A model generated the notes under the pieces. It did no database searches, was not told the DNA's origin, and worked only from the letters and a program-made list of their open reading frames with translations. This document shows, in pieces, positions 1 through 8,606 of a DNA stretch of 64,000 nt. Source of the DNA: Methanoregulaceae archaeon (GTDB taxonomy: Archaea; Halobacteriota; Methanomicrobia; Methanomicrobiales; Methanospirillaceae). The stretch lies in contig JAJFVA010000010.1 of assembly GCA_021371995.1 (NCBI GenBank), positions 1 to 64,000 of the forward strand, given 5' to 3'. Made by a program: the position numbers and the translations under genes. How positions within the stretch are numbered: the first letter of the stretch is position 1; each line of letters begins with the position of its first letter.

Positions 1-1700
1 TTGGTGGACGTGTCAGTGAACGTGACCGTCTTTCCGCTGACTGAATACCGGAAACTCGCGACCGGAGGAGTCACGGATCGGGAGACCGTGATCAGGGTGT
101 TATAATACCAGACATTGTTATTTTCATCGGATTCAAGGACTACACCGTTGGCATCGACCCGGATAATGAGGTAGTAATTACCTGCCGGAACTGATGTCGG
201 AACGGCCAGGGTAGCTGACTGTGTGTTTGAGGCACCTGCAGAAAGGGCCGGGACATTTCTATATCCGAGCGGGTAGTCATTTGTGCTATAGGAATTGTCT
301 GTCGAGAGGTAGTAATAATTCGAGGAAGCACCGGCCGGACTGCTCCCAGTGTTCTTTATTTCATCTGAGAGTGAGAAAGATTGGCCGGGACTGAGTATAT
401 TTGGACAGGAAATGATTTTGTATTGGAAATCGGGCTTACTCTGACAATCTTTTACATACACTGCTTCCTGATGATATTTTGCAGAATATGGTTCCCACCT
501 TCTCTCCCCATCACCCGGAGGCCATGGATCGTTAACCTTGAGATAAGGCTGGGACCAGGTGGTATCATCATACCCGATAATTAACCGGGCGTGGTTGTAC
601 CCGCCATCTCTGATCCCATCGTCAAATGGTCGTGTGGAATCAATCTCATTACGGAACTCTCCGAATGTTGGCGTGTTATCATATACACAGCACTTTGAAA
701 TTCGTGATTCGATAAAATAAATCTGGTCGGCAATTGCCATTCCTTCGCCAATGACGACATTGGATGCCCTCGCAATTTCTGACTGGGAAAACCTGTACCC
801 ATAATATTCACATATCATCTGGGTGGTTGCAACCTTACAATAGTAATCTGTTTCCTGCGGACGGAGTATCACGGAAAATTCTTTCCGGGATCCGTAGAGC
901 GATTGCTGGTTCTCTGTCGTTATCTGGGACAGAAGAGTCAGACCCGCATCCTCCTGTAGCTCCTGCACACTCCCGGAATTCTTAATGGTAGGGGTTGAAG
1001 TTCCCCTGTCGAAATTTATTCGCGCATTGTTCAGGACCGCTGTGTGGTTCCTTTCCTCTCTTTCCCATTGGTCAAGATTTTTCTTGATATCTGAATCGGG
1101 GAGGGCATCATAATACGACCAGGCCATGTCTGGTCCGATTGGTTGCCCGGTCACAGCATCCATAATAACTGATGAATTATGCGACTGTCCCTGCTGCATA
1201 TATTCAATCTTCAGTCCGATCCTGCTGTCCCGATACCATACAGGAATGCAGGTAACTATTTTACTGCCTGGATATCGCGAGGCAAGGAATTCTTCAGCCT
1301 GCCTATCCAAACCGGGAGAACCCCAGTATCTCGGAGTAAGATCGATTGACATTACGGATGCTGGCAATAACGAACTTGCACCGATCTTAATCCCCCCGAT
1401 CCGGGCATCCTCTTTTAAGACATCGAAATGGTAAAACAGTAGCTGTCCGTTCAGGTCATAGATGATAAGAGGTTCTGGGGAGATACTTGCACCATCCCAC
1501 GATCCATTCTCAACCCCTGGACTTCCTGAAAGGATAAAATGGGCAAGGGCAGCTTCAGCAAGTTCCCCGGCATGCTCCTCGGAAATTGCTTTTGACGCAA
1601 CATTGGCAGGAGAGACAGCCACAGCTTGGACGGTACAGAACACGAAGAATACAAGAGCAATATATATAATCCGATTCTTATTCAGATTTTGAATAGTCAA
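1..1700 (-). CDS. Secreted C39-like cysteine peptidase with CARDB and PKD domains (partial, runs off left edge)
   Basis: The minus-strand frame is open from a TTG at 1700 to the window edge, so the C-terminus is missing. The N-terminus has a signal peptide (basic start, then a hydrophobic stretch ending near AVAVSPA). A papain/C39-like module follows: a Cys motif DYYCKVATTQMICEYYGY near 815-870 and a His motif HARLIIGYDD near 570-600, followed by LKVNDPWPPG. After it comes a CARDB-like adhesive domain (PGQSFSLSDEIKNTG; DSDENNN-type end) and the start of a PKD domain (VASFRYSVSGKTVTFTDTST) at the edge. An in-frame TGA lies six bases before the TTG, and no ATG or GTG occurs before the signal peptide, so TTG is the likely start. 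Probably an exported, cell-surface peptidase; its substrate is unknown. Confidence 0.75.
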   Translation of the reverse strand, partial: MTIQNLNKNRIIYIALVFFVFCTVQAVAVSPANVASKAISEEHAGELAEAALAHFILSGSPGVENGSWDGASISPEPLIIYDLNGQLLFYHFDVLKEDARIGGIKIGASSLLPASVMSIDLTPRYWGSPGLDRQAEEFLASRYPGSKIVTCIPVWYRDSRIGLKIEYMQQGQSHNSSVIMDAVTGQPIGPDMAWSYYDALPDSDIKKNLDQWEREERNHTAVLNNARINFDRGTSTPTIKNSGSVQELQEDAGLTLLSQITTENQQSLYGSRKEFSVILRPQETDYYCKVATTQMICEYYGYRFSQSEIARASNVVIGEGMAIADQIYFIESRISKCCVYDNTPTFGEFRNEIDSTRPFDDGIRDGGYNHARLIIGYDDTTWSQPYLKVNDPWPPGDGERRWEPYSAKYHQEAVYVKDCQSKPDFQYKIISCPNILSPGQSFSLSDEIKNTGSSPAGASSNYYYLSTDNSYSTNDYPLGYRNVPALSAGASNTQSATLAVPTSVPAGNYYLIIRVDANGVVLESDENNNVWYYNTLITVSRSVTPPVASFRYSVSGKTVTFTDTST

Positions 1701-2116
1701 TCCCAGTCACCAGCCACCTGAGGGATGACTAAGTCTTTTCGTTTAGAACTTATCCTGACCCCCCTCAGGATTGAGTATACCTCTTTTAGTCAGTTCCTTG
1801 GCATAATATAATTTTGATTTGATGTTTCTGGTGTTGTCTTTGGTCAATAATGATCGGTTCTGATGCACCATCTGAAAAAATGATAATTTTTTGGTTGAAT
1901 CAGGTAATACTCAGGTCTAAAAAAATTGGAACCTGACCTCCCATGAATGGTCGAACACATGATTCTTTCCCTCACATTATCCGGTGTGCTTCCGGAAGTA
2001 GTCATTGCCTGGTACGTAATCCCCGAATATCTATCTCCACATTGGAAATCCATCCCGGGAATAGGTAAATATCTGAGATATTATCATTTTTTTCTGATAA
2101 TTGTTTGATATCCTGA
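1701..2116. other. Intergenic region, no gene recognised
   Basis: These 416 bases separate the start of the secreted peptidase from the end of trm1, both on the minus strand. I see no ORF with protein-like composition. An inverted repeat at 2080-2101 lies just after the trm1 stop. The promoter of the peptidase gene should lie in 1720-1800, but no clear TATA box stands out. Confidence 0.5.
2080..2101 (-). terminator. Inverted repeat after trm1, possible terminator
   Basis: ATTATCA and TGATAAT form 7-base arms around an 8-base loop rich in T (A on the transcribed minus strand). It lies 15 bases beyond the trm1 stop. The stem is AT-rich and weak, so a terminator role is only a suggestion. Confidence 0.3.
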
Positions 2117-3229
2117 TCATTTTTTAAGTAGTGAGAGGATGAGGGAAGCTGGGGCATCAGTCTTCAATGCAGTTCCGGAATAGTGGGCACGACTCGCCCG
2201 GTAGCCCACTTCCCGGAGCAACCGAATTACCTCTTCAACAGGCAGCGGGGAGACCTTCGCCCGTTTTGCAAGGGCATGGTAATCATAGTGGGACGAAGTC
2301 GGCAATTCCTCCCCAAGCACATCAATAAGCACCCCCAGTTGCCGTACGGTATTCAGTTCCAGGCGGGAAAGTGCCTCCTTCATGGCCATGATAACCGTTG
2401 GGTCCTGCACGGCTCCCAGCCATAAGGGACCAGCCGGCGTCATCATTTCTCCACATCCAAAACATTTCATGGATTCTGGGATAAGGCCTGCCTTTTCGAT
2501 TCGTTCCGGGCAGCAGGTGCACCGGAAGACATACCCAATCCTTCCTAATGCACGATCGGCTGCCGCGGCCCCGTTCATGAGACGGAAATGGGCCCGGACA
2601 TAGTGTTCACGTGCATAGCAGAAAAGCGGCTCAATTCCACGGTCATATTTTACTGTTTCCCGGACCGTGAAAGCAAGAAGAGTCCGGAGGCCGGTCTCGG
2701 CATGATACTCGTTGTTTGCAGGCTTCGCAAAATACCTCCGGATACCTGCACGCAGGTGGGCACCGCAAAGCGGCGCGGTATCAGTGGCAGTAACCATAAG
2801 AAACCTGCCGGTACCACGTATTGCTGAGTCAATAAAAGGAGCGGGTGAACCATAGGGATCAATATCAACCGCATCAAATCTTCGTTCTGCGAGTAGTGAA
2901 TGCACATTTCTACAGGTTACCCTGATCCCCAGATCCGGATGGGCTGCATTTTTCCGGATGAGCTCACAGGCTTCGGGATCCCTGTCATTGATTGTCACGT
3001 CTGTACCGCATTCCGCAGCAATCCGTAGACCACGGACACCTGTTGCCCCCATCGCATCCAGGTACTCTGAAGGTTTCATGACAGTGACAAAGAGAACCGT
3101 TCCATCACGGTTGAGCTCCATACGCCTGTTGTAAAAAACGTGGGCGCTCCCAGGGGGAAAGTGCGAGGATGCATCCTGTTGTGGTACAAAAAACCTCGTA
3201 GTGCCTTCTTCCACCTCAATAAGGTCCAT
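2117..3229 (-). CDS. trm1: tRNA (guanine-26-N2,N2) dimethyltransferase Trm1
   Basis: A 370-residue protein of the Trm1 family, which makes N2,N2-dimethylguanosine at position 26 of tRNA from S-adenosylmethionine. Residues 57-70 (YLDAMGATGVRGLR) form the SAM-binding loop and DIDPYGSPAPF at 122-132 is the catalytic motif of N2-guanine methyltransferases. A C-terminal zinc-ribbon (CTCCPER ... CFGCGEMM) and winged-helix region complete the usual archaeal architecture and length. The gene is divergent from a tRNA-Arg gene 63 bases away; that tRNA carries G at position 26 and could be a substrate. Confidence 0.95.
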   Translation of the reverse strand: MDLIEVEEGTTRFFVPQQDASSHFPPGSAHVFYNRRMELNRDGTVLFVTVMKPSEYLDAMGATGVRGLRIAAECGTDVTINDRDPEACELIRKNAAHPDLGIRVTCRNVHSLLAERRFDAVDIDPYGSPAPFIDSAIRGTGRFLMVTATDTAPLCGAHLRAGIRRYFAKPANNEYHAETGLRTLLAFTVRETVKYDRGIEPLFCYAREHYVRAHFRLMNGAAAADRALGRIGYVFRCTCCPERIEKAGLIPESMKCFGCGEMMTPAGPLWLGAVQDPTVIMAMKEALSRLELNTVRQLGVLIDVLGEELPTSSHYDYHALAKRAKVSPLPVEEVIRLLREVGYRASRAHYSGTALKTDAPASLILSLLKK

Positions 3230-3250
3230 AAGCCGTTCATTGGTAGAATT

Positions 3251-3270
3251 GCAAAAACCTTATACCTTCT
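3251..3270 (+). promoter_or_regulatory. TATA-box promoter of tRNA-Arg
   Basis: AAAAACCTTATACCTT lies about 27-35 bases before the mature tRNA 5' end at 3293, the usual spacing for an archaeal TATA box serving a tRNA gene. The 63-base gap also has to hold the divergent trm1 promoter. Confidence 0.55.
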
Positions 3271-3292
3271 CCTCGTCTATTGATAATGCTGC

Positions 3293-3367
3293 GGGCGTGT
3301 GGCCTAGTCTGGACAGGGCGGCAGCCTCCTAAGCTGTAGGTCGGGGGTTCAAATCCCCCCACGCCCG
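3293..3367 (+). tRNA. tRNA-Arg (anticodon CCT)
   Basis: A full cloverleaf is visible: acceptor GGGCGTG/CACGCCC, D stem GCCT/GGGC, anticodon stem GCAGC/GCTGT around the loop CTCCTAA (anticodon CCT, reads AGG), variable loop AGGTC, T stem GGGGG/CCCCC with loop TTCAAAT, discriminator G at 3367. No intron is present and the 3' CCA is not encoded (TTT follows). Confidence 0.95.
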
Positions 3368-3532
3368 TTTTCTCTCTTCTTGTCAAATTCCCTGCAGCAT
3401 AATATATCATTGGCCTTAAGGTTGCTCACGGGAAAGGATTTTTTGATGGCTGGAACTGTAGCAGAGTTGCAGGCGGGTTTTCCCAGGAACAATACGAGAC
3501 CTTATCCTGTATCTTGATATTACTAAAAGACG

Positions 3533-4402
3533 ATGTGTTATTTACCGGAGGTTTGGCAGGAGTTGAAGATTCCCGGGCAGATACGAATCCTGCGACCGGT
3601 TAATGCAATCGTTGCAGGGTTTGCTGCCGTCCTGGCATATTTCATAGCATCAGGAACCCTGATTCCTGAGACTCTCACCCTCCTTATTATAGTATTTCTT
3701 ATAACAGCCGGGGGAAATACGATCAATGATTATTTTGATGTTGCAATTGATCGAATAAACCGCCCCGACCGCCCGATACCCGCCGGTGAGATGGGTATGG
3801 GTCAGGCAGCGTTTCTGGCGTTTGCCCTTTTTTCATGTGGTATCCTGCTTTCCCTTTTTACCAACCCGCTCTGCTTCACCATTGCAGTTTTCAATGCATT
3901 GCTGCTCTATCTATATGCAGCCAGGCTCAAGAGGATGCTTTTTATTGGGAATATGGCAGTTGCTTATCTCTCTTCATCCATTTTCCTTTTTGGAGGTGCA
4001 TTTTACGGGACTGATGGTATCGAAAAGGTTGCTGCGATAGCAATCATGACATTTTTTGCCATGCTTTCCCGCGAGCTCCTGAAAGCCGCTGAAGATGTTG
4101 AGGGAGACGCTGCTGCAGGAGCCCTTACCATCCCGGTCGAATATGGTATCCGGGTGGCGGTATTCCTTTCCCTCCTCTTTGCACTCTGTGCAATGGCCGG
4201 AAGCCTCTATCCCGTACGCTGGTGGGGTGGACTGTATCTTGCAGGGATTCTTGTTGTGGATGCAGTGATTTTTATTGCAACCGCCCGGCCGCTGAGGTGC
4301 CGCCTGCCGGCCTGTGTCAGGGATACAGGAGCAAGTACTCTTTTAAAAATCGGTATGTTCTCATCACTCATCGTTTTTACTCTCTCTGCCGCGTTCCTGT
4401 GA
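3533..4402 (+). CDS. Digeranylgeranylglyceryl phosphate synthase (UbiA prenyltransferase family)
   Basis: A 289-residue integral membrane protein with about eight hydrophobic segments. It carries the two Asp-rich UbiA motifs, the first clearly as NDYFD at 65-69 with DRINRPDRPIPAG following, the second as DVEGDAAAG near residue 188. In archaea this family attaches the second geranylgeranyl chain to geranylgeranylglyceryl phosphate in ether-lipid synthesis. The ATG start gives a short leader before the first conserved block (IRILRPVNA); a TTG ten codons later, preceded by GGAGG, is an alternative. The stop lies 9 bases from the convergent DUF116 gene. Confidence 0.88.
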   Translation: MCYLPEVWQELKIPGQIRILRPVNAIVAGFAAVLAYFIASGTLIPETLTLLIIVFLITAGGNTINDYFDVAIDRINRPDRPIPAGEMGMGQAAFLAFALFSCGILLSLFTNPLCFTIAVFNALLLYLYAARLKRMLFIGNMAVAYLSSSIFLFGGAFYGTDGIEKVAAIAIMTFFAMLSRELLKAAEDVEGDAAAGALTIPVEYGIRVAVFLSLLFALCAMAGSLYPVRWWGGLYLAGILVVDAVIFIATARPLRCRLPACVRDTGASTLLKIGMFSSLIVFTLSAAFL

Positions 4403-4411
4403 TGCTGCGAT

Positions 4412-5134
4412 TTATGCAGGGAGATTATTCCCGGCAGGGGAAACCAGGTCGGGAGGAATTGTATCAGGGTCAATACCAAGTTTTGCAATCTCTATCAGAT
4501 CTTCCCAGTCAAGGAGGGTCTCCACGCACCCCTCTTTCAGGGTGACAACTCCCATCGAAATCAGGCCGAGTTTATCAGACATCTCAAGCCCTTCCTTCAC
4601 TTCGACAAGACAACCCACCCCGATGATGGCTTTCGGCTTGTATTTCCTGACCATCCGTTTGATGAATGAAGATCCCGGGACCGAAAACACCCGGTAACCC
4701 ATCCTTTCCAGGATAGGGAGCCAGTACCCAATCATACACAGTCCGCAGCATTTGCATTTGAGCCCCTCGGGTGTCAGGTGCGCCGGGCATTTTGCGGACC
4801 GGAGACATTGCGGAAGGAATATCGCACGGTCCCTGACCGGAACTGCCTCGAAAGCCTTCTTGTTCATGGAGTTATGCAACTGGATGAAGAAAGCATGTAC
4901 CTGCACGTCTTCCAGTCCGATGAGCCGGAAAAGTGCCCTCATAAGACCCTCGAGAAGAACCATTCCGGATTTGATAAGTGAGGGGAAATAGATCTTTCCT
5001 CTCCGGATTGAGATCAGGGCAAGGGTGACCATCAGGATTGCAAAGAGGATGCTGCCAAGAATAAACAGGAGGGTAATCTCTCCAATGATGAAGATAAACT
5101 GGTTGAGGAGAGATATCTCGGCATCCATTTGCAT
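4412..5134 (-). CDS. DUF116 family membrane-anchored protein
   Basis: A 240-residue protein. Residues 10-42 form one or two N-terminal membrane segments (FIFIIGEITLLFILGSILFA), followed by a soluble domain with a Cys-rich block (CLRSAKCPAHLTPEGLKC, then KCCGLC) near 110-135. It has the conserved GVGCLVEVKEG and GVVTLKEGCVET stretches of DUF116. The Cys pattern suggests metal or Fe-S binding, but the family has no established function that I know. It starts 18 bases after the stop of the upstream mtnA gene on the same strand, so the two may be co-transcribed. Confidence 0.8.
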   Translation of the reverse strand: MQMDAEISLLNQFIFIIGEITLLFILGSILFAILMVTLALISIRRGKIYFPSLIKSGMVLLEGLMRALFRLIGLEDVQVHAFFIQLHNSMNKKAFEAVPVRDRAIFLPQCLRSAKCPAHLTPEGLKCKCCGLCMIGYWLPILERMGYRVFSVPGSSFIKRMVRKYKPKAIIGVGCLVEVKEGLEMSDKLGLISMGVVTLKEGCVETLLDWEDLIEIAKLGIDPDTIPPDLVSPAGNNLPA

Positions 5135-5152
5135 TGAAGATAGCCCGGTATT

Positions 5153-6196
5153 TTATATAATTCTGCGTTTTTCCGCAAGTTCTACCCAGCCTGACGCAGG
5201 AAGGATCACACCTCTCTCATTGATGAGGGCAGTGATGAGGGATATTGGAGTGGCATCGAAGGCAACATTTCTTACCGGTACCCCATCGGGGATCGTTGTG
5301 TGACCTGAGAAATGTGCCACTTCATCACGTTCACGCTCCTCGATCTCGATCTCCTGTTCGGTGTGTACCCGATCATACGTGGAGAAGGGTGCCGCTACGT
5401 AAAACGGGATGTCGTGGGACTTTGCACAGACTGCATGCATGTACGTTCCGACCTTGTTAAAGACCGCGTCGCGGGTAATGCGATCAGCTCCGACAATCAC
5501 GCAGTCAATCTCCCCCTTTCGCATCATGTGGGCAGCGGCCGAATCCGGGATTACGGTCACAGGAATCTCATCCCTTTTTAGTTCCCATGCAGTGAGACGT
5601 GCACCCTGGAGCAGGGGGCGTGTCTCGCATGCAATAACGGAAATGTTTTTTCCACTCTCAATTGCGGATCGGACGACCCCCAGTGCTGTTCCCCATTCCC
5701 TGCATGCGAGAGCCCCCGCATTGCAGTGGGTAAGCACGGTGCAGGTTTCAGGGAGCAGAGCTGCCCCATAGTCCCCGAGGGAATGGCATGCAGCCGCGTC
5801 CTCATCCGCCACTCTTTGTGCCTCTTTCAATGCGACAACGCGGACCTCTTCTATGGATCCCGCCAGCCTGATTTTTGCAAGGACCCGTAGTACTCCCCAA
5901 GACAGGTTCACCGCTGTCGGACGGGCATTTCCGATCTCAAGGGCAGCTGACTCTAAAAGATGAAAATAATGATGAAAATCTCTCTCCCTGATAGTGAACG
6001 CAGCCAATGCAACCCCATATGCTCCTGCAATCCCGAGTGCCGGGGCTCCCCTTACTTCCAGTCTCCTGATAGCGGTAATAAGGCGATCAACAGTCCTGCA
6101 GCGGATAATCCGGTAGGATAGAGGTAGCTTCGTCTGGTCGATGAGAAGGACGGACCGGGTATCTTTATCCCAGGAGATTGTCTCGAGCGCTTTCAT
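5153..6196 (-). CDS. mtnA: S-methyl-5-thioribose-1-phosphate isomerase (aIF-2B-like)
   Basis: A 347-residue member of the eIF2B-alpha/MtnA isomerase family. Conserved marks are RGAPALGIAGAYG (49-61), THCNAGALA with the catalytic Cys 158, CETRPLLQGARLTAWEL from 190, and GADRITRDAVFNKVGTY with catalytic Asp 238. MtnA converts methylthioribose-1-phosphate to methylthioribulose-1-phosphate in methionine salvage; archaeal relatives include ribose-1,5-bisphosphate isomerase, and the two are hard to separate by eye. The length and N-terminal RGAPA block fit MtnA better. It begins one base after the HdrA-like stop. Confidence 0.85.
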   Translation of the reverse strand: MKALETISWDKDTRSVLLIDQTKLPLSYRIIRCRTVDRLITAIRRLEVRGAPALGIAGAYGVALAAFTIRERDFHHYFHLLESAALEIGNARPTAVNLSWGVLRVLAKIRLAGSIEEVRVVALKEAQRVADEDAAACHSLGDYGAALLPETCTVLTHCNAGALACREWGTALGVVRSAIESGKNISVIACETRPLLQGARLTAWELKRDEIPVTVIPDSAAAHMMRKGEIDCVIVGADRITRDAVFNKVGTYMHAVCAKSHDIPFYVAAPFSTYDRVHTEQEIEIEERERDEVAHFSGHTTIPDGVPVRNVAFDATPISLITALINERGVILPASGWVELAEKRRII

Positions 6197-6197
6197 T

Positions 6198-7472
6198 TCA
6201 GCAGTCCATCACAGCATCAAGAAATGCACGCATCGCAGCAGCCTGCCCCTGGGCCACGCTGTCAGGAATATCCTTTGGTGAGACAGCTGCACCGGCAATA
6301 TAAATTCCGGGCTTAATCGTTGCAATGCAGTTGATCTTCTCATCCAGCGAAGTAAAAAATCCTGTCTTTTCCACGGGAATACCGCAACGAACGGCAACGG
6401 CCGCTGAATCCTGCGCAGGGCTGAGCCCTACGGAGAGTACAACCAGTTCGGGCCGGAGATCTTCCATTCTCCCGGTCTCAGTATTCTCAATCCTGATTTC
6501 CATATCTTGTCTGTTGGCAATAATCTCCGCCGGCATACCACGGAGGAATCGGACCCCCATCCGTTTCGCACGCTCGAAATATTCCTCGTATCCCTTCCCG
6601 TATGCCCGGATATCCATATAGAGAATCGTTACTTCGGTGTCAGGGTACTTTTCACGGAGCAGCATTGCATTCTTCATTGCGTACATGCAGCAGACACCCG
6701 AGCAATAGGGGCGGCCCAGGGGCACATCCCTTGATCCAACACACTGGATAAAAACCACATGCCGGGGAGTTTTTCCATCAGAAAGCCGCCGGATCGCCCC
6801 CCCTGTCGGGCCGCTTGCATTCATCATCCGCTCAAACTCAAGGCTCGTGATCACATCAGGACACCGAAGATATCCGAACTGCTCCTTTTGTGCAGCATCA
6901 AAGACGTCATATCCGGATGCGATGATGATGCTCGCAGCTTCGATGACAGATTCAGACGATGTGTCTTCTTTCCGGATTGCATCCCTTCCGCAGATATCAT
7001 AACAGAGCCCGCATTCAATGCAGTGCTCCGCATCCCTGATAACAATATCAGGGATCGCCAGCGGATGGGGTTTGTAGATAGCTTTCCGTATCCCGATACC
7101 GGCATCAAACCGATTATAAACCTCCACGGGGCAGATCCTGATACAGTCCCCACAGCCATTACAAAGCTCATCATCGATATACCTGGGATTTTTCCTCACC
7201 TTTACCAGAAAATGCCCCCGTTCCCCTTCAATGCCGATCACTTCGGTACAGGTATAGATCGTGATTAGAGGATGACGGGAGACATCGAGCATTTTAGGGG
7301 AGAGAATACACATCGAACAGTCATTAGTTGGAAATGTCTTGTCAAGCTGTGCCATGTGGCCGCCTATGGAGGGCTCGCGTTCGATGATATGAACCCTGAT
7401 GCCGTGGCCGGCAAGGTCGAGAGCAGCCTGGATACCGGTTACCCCCCCACCGATAATTACCACATCACCCAT
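6198..7472 (-). CDS. HdrA-like FAD/Fe-S oxidoreductase (heterodisulfide reductase A family, short form)
   Basis: A 424-residue flavoprotein. An FAD-binding GGGVTG lies at 8-13, the HdrA-type NDCSMCILSPKM at 50-61, and two 4Fe-4S motifs at C104/107/110/114 and C151/154/157/161. The HdrA signature CVGSRDVPLGRPYCSGVCC follows. It is much shorter than true HdrA (about 650 residues): the extra N-terminal domain and C-terminal ferredoxin module are absent. No HdrB, HdrC or Mvh genes are nearby, so its electron partner is unknown. The stop of the upstream gamma-carbonic-anhydrase gene overlaps its start, suggesting one transcript. Confidence 0.82.
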   Translation of the reverse strand: MGDVVIIGGGVTGIQAALDLAGHGIRVHIIEREPSIGGHMAQLDKTFPTNDCSMCILSPKMLDVSRHPLITIYTCTEVIGIEGERGHFLVKVRKNPRYIDDELCNGCGDCIRICPVEVYNRFDAGIGIRKAIYKPHPLAIPDIVIRDAEHCIECGLCYDICGRDAIRKEDTSSESVIEAASIIIASGYDVFDAAQKEQFGYLRCPDVITSLEFERMMNASGPTGGAIRRLSDGKTPRHVVFIQCVGSRDVPLGRPYCSGVCCMYAMKNAMLLREKYPDTEVTILYMDIRAYGKGYEEYFERAKRMGVRFLRGMPAEIIANRQDMEIRIENTETGRMEDLRPELVVLSVGLSPAQDSAAVAVRCGIPVEKTGFFTSLDEKINCIATIKPGIYIAGAAVSPKDIPDSVAQGQAAAMRAFLDAVMDC

Positions 7473-7957
7473 CAGAGGTAGCTCCTCGCAAGATTCCAGT
7501 AATTCCGGGCATTCTTCACAATGTGATCCCGCTGTTCATCAGAGACCTGCTTGATCGGCCTGCCAGGTACCCCAACGACGACAGAACCTGGCGGGATTTT
7601 CGTCCCCTCGGTGACAACAGTCCCTGCCCCGAGCAGAGAATCTTCCCCTATTTCAGCGCCATTCAGCACAATCGCTCCCATTCCAACCAGCACCCGGTCT
7701 GCTATTCTGCAGCCGTGAAGAATTGCTCCATGGCCGACCGAGACGTCGGTTCCGATCAAAACCGGAAAGCCGGAGCTCGTATGAAGGACAGCGTTATCCT
7801 GGATATTTGACCGGTCACCGATTACAATCCGGTCCTTGTCGGCCCGGATAACGGCTCCATACCAGATGCCGGTCTCATGTCCAAGTGTCACATCCCCGAG
7901 AACGGTAGCATTGGGTGCAATAAAGACCTGCCCACTCTGCACGCTATCCGCAGCCAT
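7472..7957 (-). CDS. Gamma-carbonic anhydrase-like left-handed beta-helix protein
   Basis: A 161-residue hexapeptide-repeat protein: rows such as IAPNATVLGDVTLG, VSVGHGAILHGC and AEIGEDSLLGAGTVV form a left-handed beta helix with a short C-terminal helix. Candidate zinc-ligand histidines are H59 (AVLH), H76 (VGH) and H81 (ILH), the pattern of short CamH/YrdA-type proteins rather than of Methanosarcina Cam, which has an extra acidic loop. CO2 hydration is possible but not shown for most short members. It overlaps the HdrA-like gene by one base and is divergent from coaD. Confidence 0.85.
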   Translation of the reverse strand: MAADSVQSGQVFIAPNATVLGDVTLGHETGIWYGAVIRADKDRIVIGDRSNIQDNAVLHTSSGFPVLIGTDVSVGHGAILHGCRIADRVLVGMGAIVLNGAEIGEDSLLGAGTVVTEGTKIPPGSVVVGVPGRPIKQVSDEQRDHIVKNARNYWNLARSYL

Positions 7958-7987
7958 AATAACATAGGAGGTTTATTATCTACCACA

Positions 7988-8452
7988 ATGAAGGTTATGG
8001 TCGGGGGAACCTTCGATCCCCTCCATGACGGCCATAAACGGCTGATCACACGGTCATTCGAGCTTGCCGGAAAAGAGGGAAGGGTGACAATCGGACTCAC
8101 CACTGATCATTTCGCAAGCAGGAAAAGCCACCCGGTAAAGGTCTATTCTGTTCGTAAATTCTTACTCGAGAAATATATCAAAGAATGCGGGTTTTCTGCA
8201 CAATACGAGATTGAGCCCCTGAATGATCGGTACGGCTCTGCAGCATCAGAAGATTTTGATGCGCTTGTAGTGAGCGAGGAGACGCTGCCGATTGCCCGTG
8301 AGATAAATGTTATGCGCCATGAAAAGGGAAAACAGAAAGTGGATATCCATCAGATCACATGTGTTCTTGCAGAAGACAATCGATGGATATCAAGCACACG
8401 TATTTACAAGGGGGAGATCGATGAGCATGGGCGGCTCCTTCAACTCAAATAG
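7988..8452 (+). CDS. coaD: Phosphopantetheine adenylyltransferase (archaeal type)
   Basis: About 154 residues of a nucleotidyltransferase with GGTFDPLHDGH near the N-terminus (HxGH nucleotide-binding motif) and SSTRIYKGEID near the C-terminus (ISSTRI motif). It transfers AMP from ATP to 4'-phosphopantetheine, giving dephospho-CoA. The ATG at 7988 is chosen because homology begins there; the open frame extends upstream into the divergent gene. AGGAGGT at about 7966 lies a little far upstream (15 bases) for a classical Shine-Dalgarno site. Confidence 0.9.
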   Translation: MKVMVGGTFDPLHDGHKRLITRSFELAGKEGRVTIGLTTDHFASRKSHPVKVYSVRKFLLEKYIKECGFSAQYEIEPLNDRYGSAASEDFDALVVSEETLPIAREINVMRHEKGKQKVDIHQITCVLAEDNRWISSTRIYKGEIDEHGRLLQLK

Positions 8453-8606
8453 CCTCTGACGACAACCATTCCAGAACGAAGAGAGAAGAACCCGGTGGTT
8501 AAAGGATTCAACCACACTGATCAGGATATTATATAAACAAAAATTCTTCAGGTAAACCTGATACTCAAAGCATCCCCTTTTTAGAGATTTCAAAAACGAG
8601 ATGGAG

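Noticed and set aside
6759-7268. A 169-codon plus-strand frame opposite the HdrA-like gene
   Set aside because: It lies wholly antisense to a gene with clear Fe-S motifs and has no protein-like domain.
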